Source: Ascaphus truei
Taxonomy: Eukaryota > Chordata > Amphibia > Anura > Ascaphidae
DNA: 64,000 bases
NCBI GenBank assembly: GCA_036426205.1
Contig: CM071570.1
Coordinates: 140,201,048-140,265,047, forward strand
Direction: 5' to 3'
The translations under genes were made by a program, and so were the position numbers. The notes under the pieces are model-generated. The model had not been told where the DNA came from. It saw nothing but the letters and a program-made list of their open reading frames with translations, and made no database searches. Of the stretch, positions 36,891-47,817 are shown piece by piece. Within the stretch, counting starts at the first letter, position 1. Every line of letters starts with the position of its first letter.

Positions 36891-36938
36891 TTAGCCTAAT
36901 GCCAGAAAGTCTCTCTTAAAACACAACAGCGCATAACA

Positions 36939-36948
36939 TTTATATATA

Positions 36949-37002
<54 letters not shown>
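36939..37002. repeat. (TA)n microsatellite
   Basis: Long TA run followed by (AC)n. Confidence 0.95.
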
Positions 37003-37009
<7 letters not shown>

Positions 37010-37140
37010 ATATAAGGAATAAATGCTGTAAACATTCTCTTAGTTTTCTCAACTATAGGCTATTTTATAAAATAAAAGGCTAAGTCCCACATAGATGATA
37101 TGTGCAATGCATGATCATTCATGAAACAATTTTGAACAGG

Positions 37141-37417
37141 TGAAAAAGGCAGTGCACTGCCTAAGAAGCAGGAGGAGGCTCACGGTAGCATAAAAATTAT
37201 TTATTCCATTAACGGATCAGACATAGCCCCCAACAGCAGCAGGAGGTAACACACCTACTACGGTGTACTCCTTGATAAAGGGCACACGGACCGAAACGCT
37301 TAGGTGTGTTACCTGCTGCTGCTATTGGGGTCTATGTCTGATCCGTTAATGGAATAAATCGTTTTTATGCTACCGTGAGCCTCCTCCTGTTTCTTGGGCA
37401 GTGCACTGCCCTTTTCA
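37141..37417. repeat. Fold-back palindrome with hammerhead-like loop
   Basis: Arms 37141-37257 and 37301-37417 are about 117 bp each and nearly perfect reverse complements. The 43-bp loop reads CTTGATAAAGGG then GGACCGAAACGCTT, a degenerate hammerhead core (first box altered). It is the same design as the fold-back at 6449-6745. Confidence 0.75.
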
Positions 37418-37419
37418 AC

Positions 37420-38490
37420 TGTTCCTGCTGTCTTGCTTTGGTGGATTGCACGCAGCTGAATACTGCTTGGGAACCGCACCTGTGGACTTTGGAAGCTAAC
37501 AGTGAGTTATGCCCGTGGGTTTCCATACCCTTATCCTTTACTGTATGGGACATTCTATGTACTATGTATTTGTGCTCAGGAGCACTAGGTACTAGTCCCC
37601 CATCCCTATTAGGGAATTTATATTATATACAGTTTATATTGGAGTGGTCCTAGCGAAGATTCCTTATACTCTAAGAGACTTGTTCATGTCTGAAGCACCG
37701 GTTTCTCACACTTCTATGTAACAATTTTGAGACATAAATTGTTAGAACATTGTTATCAACAAATATTGAAATTCATTGTAATAAATTAATTACAGTAAAA
37801 TGCAAAATTCAAGAATTCATATTTTGAATTGATGTAAATTGATGCACAATAATTTAAGTCAGTGCCACAAATCATGTTTAAAGGTGAATTATGATATTTT
37901 TATGATAAGCTAGCTCTTTACGGCATAGATGTTCATGACAGCATTAAAAAAGCTGCAATTCAAAAGGACTTTGCTCACAATTGCAGAGAGACCATCAGAA
38001 ATAGCATCCAAGTATCCTATTCTACTGCACTCCTTACCACATAGTATAATTGTGTACAGCTCTATTCAAAAATACAAATGTAATTTGGGACAAATATTTG
38101 GAGGAGTCATAACACATTCAGTCCGAGTGGCGCAGTTTAGTAAACTGTATCTCAATAGACAAGATGTTTATACTGAGCATTATACAACATGCAGAGTTCT
38201 TACCTGAGAGCAGTGTTCCCATGACATTAATACCCAAGCGAGCCATGCTGAGAGACTTGGGCAAAGCATACTGAATGCACAAGTAGGAAAGAAGCTGGAG
38301 AGCAAATATCTACATAAAAGGAAAAAAAATTACCTGCAATATTCACACATATTTTATGCACATAACTAGTTCTTTAAAAAAGGCACAGCATGTGTGGTCA
38401 CTGATGAGGAATTAAATAAGTGCCAAAGATGTGTCTTTGTGCATGTATGTGTATGTCTATACACTATACACTATATATATATATACACAC
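37420..38490. other. No recognisable gene
   Basis: AT-rich sequence. The short open frames show no domain. A microsatellite ends at 38490 with a 20-bp partial hAT MITE terminus (CAGTGGTAGACAAATCAC at 38492). Confidence 0.5.
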
Positions 38491-38774
38491 ACAGTGGTAG
38501 ACAAATCACGAATTAACAAGAAGCACACAGGCTGGAATGACAATAAAAGCAAATAGATGTACACTCACATTCAGTACATATTGGCAGTTCGTGGTACGAA
38601 ATCCTGACTGATGTTCAACCTATTCACCGGTACACACACTGTGAGGCTCACTTCCGCGTCTCATCTCTCATCTACGTCACTTCCGGCTGAGTGAAGTTGA
38701 GGGCGGAAAGGCTGTGTAGGAAGGTTTCTGGCTGCCAGGACTCCGCATCACGAATGTGCAATGGATGAACACTG

Positions 38775-38815
38775 ATTCAACGCTTTTCGTCGGTACGACT
38801 TCTTCAGGAAACAAA
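38775..38815 (-). ncRNA. Hammerhead ribozyme motif with mutated core
   Basis: On the - strand, CTGAAGA (38807-38801), stem II GTCG/CGAC with a 3-nt loop, then GAAAAGCGTT, where the paralogue at 51417 has GAAACGCGTT. The base change falls at the start of helix III. Confidence 0.55.
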
Positions 38816-38916
38816 TTACTCTACCCCTCATTTGTATATTTATAGGCATGATTTTACTGATTAACTTAATTGAAGTTATCACCTGATTTAGATTACACTA
38901 CCGACACGTTTAATCC

Positions 38917-39262
38917 GAGCAGGGCTAGTTCCGCAAGCCGGGGGATGCCCCGGCTTGCTAGCCCCACTCCCTCGGCGTGCCGCGCGTCACCGATGCGCGG
39001 TCACGCGTCATCGGGTGTCAGCGCCCCCTGCACGCGCGTCCAGGGCTCCCCGAGGGAGCCCTGGTGTCCCGCGATGTGAGGGACGGCGGCGGGGGGTTCC
39101 GGGGGACCCGGCGGACCCGGCAGCGGGAGGGAGAGCGCCCCGATCGGAGGGCGCTCTTCCGCTGCTTTGGCGCGCGTCCGGCACCCTCCGGCGCGTGCCA
39201 GGTTACTGCTGCGGCCGAGAACGGGCAAATGCTCGAATAAACTCGGCCGCAGCAGTACAATA
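38917..39262. mobile_element. GC-rich MITE-like element with terminal hairpins
   Basis: It contains a perfect hairpin GCAAGCCGGGG/CCCCGGCTTGC near the left end (38935-38960). At the right end is a 16-bp perfect hairpin TACTGCTGCGGCCGAG/CTCGGCCGCAGCAGTA (39203-39256). Imperfect inverted ends TTTAATCCGAGCA and TTTATTCGAGCA are visible. No clear target duplication. Confidence 0.45.
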
Positions 39263-39284
39263 TATTTATATAATAATATATATA

Positions 39285-39536
39285 GGGAGAGGGAGTGGCT
39301 CAGTGAGTAAAGACACTGTGAGTTTGAAGCAGGGGAGCCTGGTTCAATTCCTGGTGTCGGCTCCTTGTGACCTTGGGCAAGTCACTTTATCTCCCTGTGC
39401 CTCAGGCACCAACAAAATAGATTGTAAGCTCCATGGGGCAGGGACATGTGCCTGCAAAATGTCTCTGTAAAGCGCTGCGTAAAACTAGCAGCACTATACA
39501 AGAACATGCTAGTATTATTATTATTATTATTATTAT
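39285..39536 (+). mobile_element. CORE-SINE (MIR-type) with tRNA-derived head and L2-like tail
   Basis: The head has an A-box-like TGGCTCAGTGAGTAAAG (39296) and B box GGTTCAATTCC (39341-39351). The core GACCTTGGGCAAGTCACTTT (39369) and CCCTGTGCCTCAGG (39393) match the deeply conserved CORE/MIR domain. The tail ends TCTGTAAAGCGCTGCGTAAA and an (ATT)n run (39513-39536), like L2 3' ends. It is transcribed by Pol III and mobilised in trans by an L2-type LINE. The good preservation suggests activity far later than the mammalian MIR burst. Confidence 0.85.
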
Positions 39537-39639
39537 ATAATGAAAAATGAATTATACCCACTCCTCATTCCATAGTAGTGGTACAAAACATATGATACAA
39601 CATAATTAGTTCACATTTTTTATTATTATTTTCTCAACA

Positions 39640-40520
39640 TGAATGAACATGTTCCTGCCTCAACCATCTTGACAATACGATATTCAATCCGTGCTGTAGC
39701 TTTTGACTGCGACTCTGCATTTGACTGCACATGATTGATTTGTGTGATTTTTATGTATTTGGGGGTGCGGGGATCAAATTAATATGATGACCTGCCTGTT
39801 GAAAATATGTCCTGTCTTTGAACTACAGTACAGCTAATCCTTCATGCAGCTTTACCCCCCTCCCCCACGCATACACACACAAGGCTCGCTCAAGGATTTG
39901 AACCTCTTATCGACACCTCTACAAAACCATTCATTAATTTTCCTATTGTTGGCTTTGAGTCACCTCTCTGTAATCCTCATTGGGAAGGGAGCTAGCTGAT
40001 GATTACTGTGTATGACTCACCCATCCACCCACCAACCCTTTGAAGCTTTGTTTACGGTAACGCTTGTGATAATCCCTTCTCGAATTTGATATGTAAATCT
40101 GATTTGCACAGCACTGTGAAATTGAGAGTTAAAAAAAACATAATCTGATTCATGTTTTTGATGCATTAAGTTACCAATTTTTGTCATTCTTTCTTTTTCT
40201 TTGGTGTAGGGGGGGTGTCAATGATTATGATTATCATGAATGTAAAGAAATATTTTTTTTATTTTATCAGGAACAAAAAATACAAATATACAAATAATCA
40301 TGAATAATACAAAATGCAGTCTTTATTCAGTTCTTCTGTCAGTTGAAAATTGAGGGCCGGTGTATAATCATGAATAATGCACACTGATAATAATATTAAT
40401 TAATAATATATAATATATAATAATATAACATTTTCGTCTTTATCTTCTTCCTCATTCTGTGTAGTTCATTGAGAGAGGGGAGGTTTTGTGTAAATCATGA
40501 CTGCACTTTAGATACACTTT
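39640..40520. other. No recognisable gene
   Basis: AT-rich sequence interrupted by the Gypsy insertion at 40526. The same unit continues at 45898. It may be part of the element carrying the Tc1-like and BEN-like genes, but no terminus was found. Confidence 0.4.
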
Positions 40521-40525
40521 ACTGT

Positions 40526-41044
40526 TGTCATGTTCTCTAGCCTGCTGTACCCATGCTTGGCCACCGGGACTGCTGCCACTCTTAATGTCTTGTTGTAGCC
40601 TGCAGTACCTATACTTGTCCACCGGGATTGCTGCTGCTAAACTAAGGAGCATTCCAGACTCTGATACCTGACACCTCTGCACCTGTGCTCCGCCTCTCAG
40701 CCTGCCTATATAAACCTCCCTTTCCTGTTCCTCCCTTGCCTGTTTATACTGTTTCCTTAGCTACTGCAAGGTTCCTGTGTTTACTGCTGTGCTAGCTATT
40801 GCTATCATCCTGTTCCAGTCTCCTCGTTGCCGACCTCTGCTTGTTACCGGACTTCGCTACCTGCCGCCTGCCTCGGACCTCTGCTTGTTACCTGACTTCG
40901 CTACCTGCCGCCTGCCTCGGAACCCTGCTTGTTACCTGACTTCGCTATCTGCCGCCTGCCTCTAATCTCTGCTTGTGACCCCTACTTCGCTCCCTGCTGT
41001 TCCTGCCACTGGGATCCACTTCAGCTGAAGTCCAATCCTTGACA
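40526..41044 (+). repeat. 5' LTR with TATA box and 44-bp internal repeats
   Basis: TATATAAA at 40707-40714 is a promoter TATA box; a transcript start about 32 bp downstream (near 40739) would give a 5' end CCTGTTTATAC. A 44-bp unit containing CTGCTTGTTACCTGACTTCG is tandemly repeated about four times (40825-40995). The 3' LTR has one unit fewer. Confidence 0.9.
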
Positions 41045-41055
41045 GAATAAACAGG
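41045..41055 (+). promoter_or_regulatory. Self-priming primer-binding site
   Basis: GAATAAACAGG lies immediately after the 5' LTR and complements the predicted RNA 5' end CCTGTTTATAC at 10 of 11 positions. Tf1 and vertebrate sushi elements are known to prime reverse transcription from their own RNA 5' end instead of a tRNA. No tRNA-like PBS is seen. Confidence 0.7.
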
Positions 41056-41062
41056 ACCTACC

Positions 41063-42060
41063 ATAGATTCCGCTGGAACAGACCCGGCCCAGGCTCAGAC
41101 ACTCCATGACTTACAACATATCATGGTTGGTTACCAAGAACAACAAAGACACGTGTTCAATCGTCTTGGCCGCTTGGAAGAACAAGCCGCCACCACGGAA
41201 GCTGAGAATCGGGAACCATGTGCAGCCTTAATCACCTTGTCTGGTCAAAACACTGTGCCTGTGCAAACCGCACCCCGTATATCCCTTACAGATTTTTTTT
41301 GGGGGAAAAACAATCTTTCCGGAATTTCCTTAATCAATGCAGACTTGTGTTCAAGCTTCAGCCCACCATTTATCATATCGAAGAAGCCCAGGTTGGACTG
41401 ATCATAACCTTTCTGAAGGATGAGGCCCTTGCTTGGGTCTCCCCTATGTTAGAACAAGATAGACCACTACTAAGGGACCTGGAGGAGTTCATCGAAGCCA
41501 TGAGTCTTATTTTTGATGACCCAAGTCGTAGTGCAACCGCTGAGGCAACTCTGAACAATCTTCGTCAAGTAAGACGCTCGGCAGCTGAGTACGCCGCTGA
41601 ATTCCACAGATGGGTTAACGATACTGATTGGAATGAGGCTGCGCAGAAATATCATTTTCGGCAGAGTCTCTCGGAGCAAGTTAAAGACGAACTAGCCCGG
41701 GTGGAGCCCCAGAGAGATTTCAGGAATTTGTCCGTTTATGATCCAAAATTGATCGCAGGCTTACGGAAAGACGATTGGGAGAGACAGGGGTTCATGTCAA
41801 GCAACCCGGTTTAGAGATGTCAGTAAACCAAGACGTTACAGGGAGACAGAGGAGGAGACGGGCAAAGTAAATATACTGCGGGGACCCGTCTCAACCGGGG
41901 AAAGGAAATAGACGCCGAACAGCAGAGCTCTGTTATATTGCGGAAAACGATGGGCACTATCTCGCTGATTGCCCAAACAAGTCCAGGCGGTCTTCTTTCC
42001 AAAGCCCTAGGAGAAATCAGCTGGCACGCTATTCAAAGACTGTTTCTCTGCTTCTCAAGG
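41063..42060 (+). pseudogene. Gypsy gag (capsid and zinc knuckle), decayed
   Basis: The frame DSAGTDPAQAQTLHDLQ begins at 41066 after ATA, where a start ATG would be expected. A coiled-coil-like segment (RLGRLEEQAATTEAENRE) follows, with a frameshift near 41290-41330. The capsid-like region contains IITFLKDEALAWV and DPSRSATAEATLNNL (41395-41560). A knuckle remnant, CYIAENDGHYLADC (about 41930-41970), has lost its second Cys. Gag would form the intracellular particle. Confidence 0.8.
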
Positions 42061-43140
42061 GAAAGTTAACCCTCCTTCGCTACACCCTCACCTCCTGGTT
42101 CCTATTATAATGAGGAAGGTAACATCGTTTTTCAACCACAGTAATGGTGACTCAGGGGCGGCAGGGAATTTTATGGACATGAATTCGCCAAGAACAATTC
42201 GGTATCATTTGTAGCCAAGGAATCGCCAGATAGTATGTGGAGTCATTGACGGTTCTCCTTGAGCTCTGGATCTGTTACCATGAACCAGTAACTTAACACT
42301 ATCATGGAGCAATCACCAGGAGAAGATTCATTTGGTCTCATTCCATCACTTTGTTTCCAGTGATTCTGGGAATTCTCATGGCTCATGATCTAACCCACTA
42401 ATTGACTGGAAGACAAAGACCCTCACGTTTCCTCGGAGCACTGTCAGCTACCTGTCCTACATAAAACTCCATACCCGAGTGTGTGGAATACATAAGATTC
42501 CTCGTTCTCAAGAAATCTCTGCGGCTCTACTCTGAGTTTTTAGATGTGTGTGACAGAAGAGGCGGATACGCTTCCCCCCATCGCTCTTATGACTGTCCCA
42601 TTGAATATTAGCGGGTGTGCTTGCCATTCCGTTTGGAAGAATCTATCCCTTCAGAACCGGAATTGAAGGTCCTCAGACTACCTACAGGAGAACCTATCAA
42701 AGGGTTTATCCGACCCTCTACTTCTCCAGCAGGCGCTGCGTTCTCTTCGTGGGAAAGACAGACGGTTCTCTACGCCCCTGCATTAAACTATCGGAAACTA
42801 ATAGATTACGATGAAGAACAGGTACCCATTACCTCTGATTCCTGAACTATTGGAAAGAATTCGGTCAGCCAAAATCTTTACCAAATTAGATTTCAGAGGA
42901 GCGTATAATTTGGTCCGCGTTCGACCCGGTTGGTGACGAATGGAAAACAGCCTTCCGAACCCGTTATGGGCACTATGAATATCTGGTGATGCCTTTTGAA
43001 CTCGTAATGGCCCCTGCTACCTTCCAGCATTTAATCAATGATGTCCTCTGAGAGTTATTGGACCAATTCGTATGCGATACCTGGAGACATTTTTTTGTTT
43101 TTTTTTTACCTTTTTTTTTTTTTAGTGTATCAATAACATC
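42061..43140 (+). pseudogene. Gypsy pol N-terminal part: protease and RT, decayed
   Basis: A protease active-site remnant DSGAAGNFMD lies near 42150. RT follows from about 42600 in shifting frames with [27 protein letters not shown] and [18 protein letters not shown]. The catalytic YxDD region at about 43077-43095 has lost a base after TACCTGGA and then runs into a T-rich tract, so the motif is destroyed. Confidence 0.85.
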
Positions 43141-44391
43141 ATGGATCACCAGAGACATGTCCGAATTGTCCTTGAGCGTCTCCGTAAGTACAAATTGTAC
43201 ATCAAGTTAGAAAAATGCGAATTCGAAAAGACCAGCATGCAATTTCTCGGTTACATCATCTCTCCCGAGGGTTTGAGTATGGACCCAGGCAAGATTCAAG
43301 CCGTGGTGGAATGGCCAATCCCTCGAAATGGAAAAGACATTCAGAGATTTGTGGGTTTTGCCAATTTCTATAGACGTTTTATTAAAAATTTCTCTGGCAT
43401 TATTGCCCCAATCACCCAACTCACACGGAAAGAATTCCTCTTCAAATGGTCTCCTAAAGCGGATGCGGCATTCGAACAATTGAAGTCACTCTTCACATCT
43501 GCCCCTATCCTCGTCCATCCAAATCCAGAATTACCATTCATCTTGGAAGTGGATTCATCCGACTCCGCTGTTGGTGCCATTCTGTCACAAAGAATTGAAA
43601 CCAAGATGCTCCTTCATCCCTGTGCCTTTTATTCATACCAAATGTCAACAGCTGAACTAAATTATGACATCGGAAACAAAGAACTCTTAGCTATAAAAGC
43701 TGCATTCTCTGAGTGGAGACATCTACTGGAGGGGGCCAATCACCCAATTACGGTCTTTACGGATCACAGGAACTTAGAATTCATTCGATCCGCAAAGAGA
43801 CTGTCTGCGCGACAAGCCAGATGGGCTCTCTTCTTTGCAAGATTTCAGTTCCACATCTCATACCGCCCTGGCTCCAAGAATGGGAAAGCCGACGTCTTGT
43901 CACAGTCCTTTCCTAATCCTAGTTCAGATAAAGAGCAAGAAGAAACTTCCAAAAAGAAATTTTTTGGCGTCACATTCGCCGCGATCTCGTCACATGGAGC
44001 CTACTCAAATGACTCTTTTCTTAAAAACCCTCCTCCAGAAGCAGAACTATTTCTATGTGATGGTCTCTGGAACTGTAAGGATCGTCTGTTCATCTCTAAG
44101 GAGGTAAGATTAGAGGTGCTCCAATTAATGCATGATTCCCGACCCGCTGGTCACCCAGGTGTCCTCAAGACACAGGAACTGTTGTCTCACTCTTTTTGGT
44201 GGCCTAAATTAGCACAAGATGTTAAAGACTATGTCCTCTCCTGTGAGACTTGTGCTAGGACCAAGACCCCTCGAGCATCACCTGTGGTTTGCTGCAGCCT
44301 CTTCCGATTCCAACTCGTCCTTGGGGGTCCATATCAATGGATTTTATTGTTGACCTGCCCCGATCAAGTGGACATAATACCATCCTGGTAG
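43141..44391 (+). pseudogene. Gypsy pol: RT thumb, RNase H and integrase zinc domain
   Basis: The 416-codon open segment starts after the disrupted catalytic motif. It contains YIISPEGLSMDPGKI, FANFYRRFIKNF (RT connection), then RNase H (EVDSSDSAVGAILSQR, TAELNYDIGNKELLAI, VFTDHRNLEF). A retroviral-type HHCC zinc finger (MHDSRPAGHPG with CETCARTK) ends at about 44270. A frameshift near 44290 separates it from the integrase core. Domain order and spacing are normal for Ty3/Gypsy. Confidence 0.9.
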
Positions 44392-45344
44392 TGGTGGATC
44401 GACTTACAAAGATGGCTCACTTCATTGCAGCACAGAATCTTCCTTCGGCAGACCAGACAGCCAAGTTGATTGTGAAAGAGGTGTTTCGGCTTCACGGGGC
44501 TCCTGATGAGATCATATCCAATAGAGGGGTACAATTCACTTCAAAATTTTGGAGGACCTTCTGTTCCTCTCTAGGAATTCGTTTAAATTTATCATCTGGC
44601 TATCATCCACAATCCAATGGCCAGACAGAAAGGACCAATCAGACTTTGGAACAATACTTACAATGTTTTGTTTGTCATCTCCAGGATGACTGGATTGATT
44701 TCCTACCATTAGCTGAGTTTTCATACAACAACACACATCATTCATCGACTCAGAAGAGCCCCTTTTTCTCAAATTATGGATTTCATCCAACCTTTATTCC
44801 TTGTTTTCCATCTTCGGGCCCCATTCCGGCACTTACAGAGAAACTGGAGACTCTGCGAGACATCCAAGAGACCCTCAAAGAGACACTTCGTGAGACTCAA
44901 GTAAAGTACAAAAGAGCAGCAGACCAACACCGCAGACCCTCCCCAGAATTTCAAGTCGGGGATAAAGTCTGGCTTTCTACAAGAAATCTACGTCTAAAGG
45001 TTCCAACCATTAAATTGGACCAAAAATACATCGGGCCATTTCGCATCTCAGCACTAATAAATCCAGTGTCCTTCAGATTAGAGCTTCCTGAGACCATCAA
45101 AATACACCCTGTGTTTCATTCTTCTATGCTGAAACCTTTCCGTGAGAATCCGTTTCCTGGACGGAGACTTCCTCCCCCTGAACCCGTCCTCATGGATAAC
45201 GAAGAGGAATTCCTTGTGGAGAGAATTTTGGATTCCAGGTTACACCGAGGGAAACTACAGTACCTGATTCACTGGGGGGGGCTATGGCCCAGAGGAGAGG
45301 TCTTGGGAACCCAAAGATTTTGTACATGCTCCGCGACTAGTTAA
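44289..45344 (+). pseudogene. Gypsy integrase core and chromodomain
   Basis: The 351-codon segment starts with integrase-core sequence SISMDFIVDLP (first catalytic Asp) and SNRGVQFTSKFW, where Asn replaces the expected second catalytic Asp. SNGQTERTNQTLEQYL carries the catalytic Glu. A GPY/F-type region (KYIGPFRI) and the start of a chromodomain (ILDSRLHRGKLQYLIHW, about 45225-45275) follow. A frameshift at the G-run near 45278 breaks the chromodomain, which in chromoviruses steers integration to marked chromatin. Confidence 0.9.
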
Positions 45345-45417
45345 AGCTTTCCACCGGAGATATCCAGACAAGCCTAGCAAGGATCATCCAGAGAACGCTC
45401 TTGGGAGGTGGGAGTAA

Positions 45418-45892
45418 TGTCATATTCTCTAGCATGCTGTACCCATGCTTGGCCACCGGGACTGCTGCCATTATCAATGTCTGGTTCTAGCCTGCAGTAC
45501 CTATACTTGTCCACCGGGATTGCTGCTGCTAAACTAAGGAACATTCCAGACTCTGATACCTGACACCTATGCACCTGTGCTCCACCTCTCAGCCTGCCTA
45601 TATAAACTTCCCTTTCCTGTTCCTCCCTTGCCTGTTTATACTTGTTCCTTAGCTCCTGCAAGGTTCTTGTATTTACTGCTGTGCTAGCTATTGCTATCAT
45701 CCTGTTCCAGTCTCCTCGTTGCTGACCTCTGCTTGTTACCTGACTTCGCTACCTGCCGCCTGCCTCGGGCCCCTGCTTGTTACCTGACTTCGCTATCTGC
45801 CGCCTGCCTCTGATTTCTGCTTGTGACGCCTACTTCGCTCCCTGCTGTTCCTGCCACTGGGATCCACTTCAGCTGAAGTCCAATCCTTGACA
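45418..45892 (+). repeat. 3' LTR
   Basis: It aligns with 40526-41044 but lacks one 44-bp unit and differs at scattered positions, so the insertion is not very recent. It ends CCTTGACA before ACTGT. Confidence 0.93.
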
Positions 45893-46104
45893 ACTGTACA
45901 CACAGTACACACAATGTACACATGATACCCCCCTCCCCCTTTCCATCCTTTTTTTCTCTGAAAAGACAAGAAAATAAAAAATTAGTGCAGTTAGGTGCAT
46001 ATTATGGCATTGTGTACTGTATAGCTACTCCATATTGGACTATAGTATGCAGTTAGTACTGTCAAACTAGTCTTTAGTGGAACTACTGTATACTGTAACT
46101 ACTG

Positions 46105-47817
46105 TTAAATACTTTGTAACCAGATGGCTAGTGCTGCTCTCTCAGGAAAGAAAAAATCTGTGCCATACTTACCTGTATCATACAGTACTTTACTTGGTGT
46201 GCCTGTAATTACCATTCTACAGTACAGTACTATACCATACAACCTTCCTGATGCTTGCCCATTACGCTCGATCACAATGGGCAACACAGTCGCAATATGG
46301 TCAATATATTTATTGCATCGTTCCACGGTGAGTACATCGTTCCAAAAACTCATTATGCCTTGCGCCAACTCATCCTTTTTGGAGAGTTTCACGACTTTTC
46401 GGATATGATCCTTCAGCTGATGCCAGACCATTTAGATAGGATTGAAGTCTGGCGATCTGTCATTGGAGGGGGAAAAAAAGGACAATTAATTAAAGAGGTA
46501 CACAGTAAAAACAGTTGGAAAAAATGAGACACGGTTACCGCACTTACTCCGCTGGCGTCTTCACCCAGTTGATACCGCGCTCGAGAATATGCGCTGTTGA
46601 AGCGGTGTGCTTCGGATCGTTGTCCTGGTAGAAACGGTGACCATCTGGGAACTCACGTGTGATGTATTCCACAATCTCAGGCACAATTTGCTCTTGGAAA
46701 AAAGCTTTATTCATGATTCCTATAACAAGAAAGAAAAGTTCTCAAAAAATTGCACACTAGTACAGTACAGTGCATAAGGCAAAAGCGTGTGACTTATTTT
46801 ACCTTCAAAGATGACAATGCATCCTGGTCCATGCCTAGAGATGGCACCCCACACATGCATCTTCACTGGGTATTTTGGACGCAACTTCATAGATGTGCCA
46901 CCTTTTTTGTGGAATGCGAAGGTGGCAAATCTCTCCAGCGATACAGTAGACTCGTCAGTGAAGATGCAATCCTGGAAAGTTTCTCCACTGTCGATCCATG
47001 CCTGGGCCTGGACCACTCTCTTGATCTTGTTAACGTCCCTTATCATAGGGTACGCTCTGTAATGACAAGGAATCATTTTATAGGTACAGTACAGTTTCTT
47101 AAACAACACTTTAACCTCCTGTACTGTCCAGTACTAACCTCACACGTCCATATTTCCATTCAATTCTGCGTCTCATCTTCTTTATGCTGGTCTCGGATAC
47201 AGTGAGATTGTGATTTTGCAGCAGAGTGTATTTGACCCTTAAGGCACTCTTCTCATCATTCTCTTCACTTATTTTGTCGACCAGAAGAGTTGTCTCCCTA
47301 CAGTGTACAGAAAAACAACAATCCGGTAAGTTACAGTGCAGTAGGCCACAAGTACATCATTTACTGTAAACAATAATAGATGCAGCAATATAAACAATAA
47401 TAGATAGATATACTATATTATATAGTTATATAAATAAACAGAAATAACCATAATGTTAGATAGATCTATACTATATAGTTATATTTAAATGCAGCAATAT
47501 AAACAATAATAGATAGACATACTATATTATATAGTAATATAAATAAACTGAAATAACCATAATGTTAGATCTATACTATACAGTATAGTTATATTTATAT
47601 GTAGCAATATAAACAATAATAGATAGATATACTATATTATATAGTAATATAAATATACTTACGCGTTAGTTACCGTTGGTGTCCTCGTGCGTTGTTTGGT
47701 CTTTCCGTGTGCATGATAGCACACGGTGGTTGATGTCACAACGGGGCCAGAAGCAGCTAACCAGTGTTGGATATTTGCAATTCGGTGTCCGCTCGTGTAC
47801 ATCTCCTTAATTCTCAT
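46105..47817 (-). pseudogene. Tc1/mariner-type transposase with four spliceosomal introns
   Basis: Five exons on the - strand: 47817-47663 (HTH, MRIKEMYTSGHRIANIQHWL), 47297-47139, 47056-46803 (catalytic CIFTDESTVSLERFA and PVKMHVWGAIS), 46719-46548 ([13 protein letters not shown], second Asp) and 46456 onward. All four introns are GT-AG, and joins keep frame and restore motifs such as VIFEG-IMNKAF and KTPAE-SPDFNPI. At NPIE, the expected third acid, the codon is TAA (46434-46432), followed by an open MVWHQLKDHIRK tail. This gives 254 residues before the stop, versus about 330 usual. An in-frame TGA also lies between this ATG and one further upstream (47850). Multi-intron Tc1-like genes are uncommon. 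It is dead as it stands, but splice sites and most motifs are intact. Confidence 0.8.
47381..47655. repeat. Tandem repeat, about 110 bp x2.5, inside transposase intron 1
   Basis: Units start TGCAGCAATATAAACAATAA at 47381, 47490 and (with one change) 47600. They are AT-rich with TATACTATATTATATAG. They expand the intron between exons 1 and 2. Confidence 0.85.

Larger units (their letters stand above)
38513..39640 (-). mobile_element. PLE 3' terminal region, split by later insertions
   Basis: 38513-38905 is the inverted near-copy of 51310-51680 (terminal repeat with CACTTCCG blocks, hammerhead and 3' UTR start). Sequence resuming at about 39540-39610 is the inverted copy of 51220-51300. A GC-rich element and a CORE-SINE were inserted between the halves. 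No PLE coding sequence remains here. Confidence 0.75.
40521..45897 (+). mobile_element. Ty3/Gypsy chromovirus (Tf1/sushi-like), complete but decayed
   Basis: Two LTRs (40526-41044 and 45418-45892), both TGTCAT...TTGACA, are flanked by the 5-bp duplication ACTGT (40521-40525, 45893-45897). The internal order is gag, protease, RT, RNase H, integrase, chromodomain, which is Ty3/Gypsy. The C-terminal chromodomain and an 18-bp leader with a self-priming PBS place it near Tf1/sushi elements. A polypurine tract GGGAGGTGGGA precedes the 3' LTR. Gag and pol carry multiple frameshifts and a disrupted catalytic motif, so the copy is not autonomous. Confidence 0.95.

Noticed and set aside
39296..39351. 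Functional tRNA gene
   Set aside because: A and B boxes are present, but the sequence continues into the CORE domain and the cloverleaf is not intact; it is a SINE head.
38955..39470. 171-codon open frame
   Set aside because: It runs from a GC-rich MITE-like element into a SINE, so it is composed of repeat sequence.
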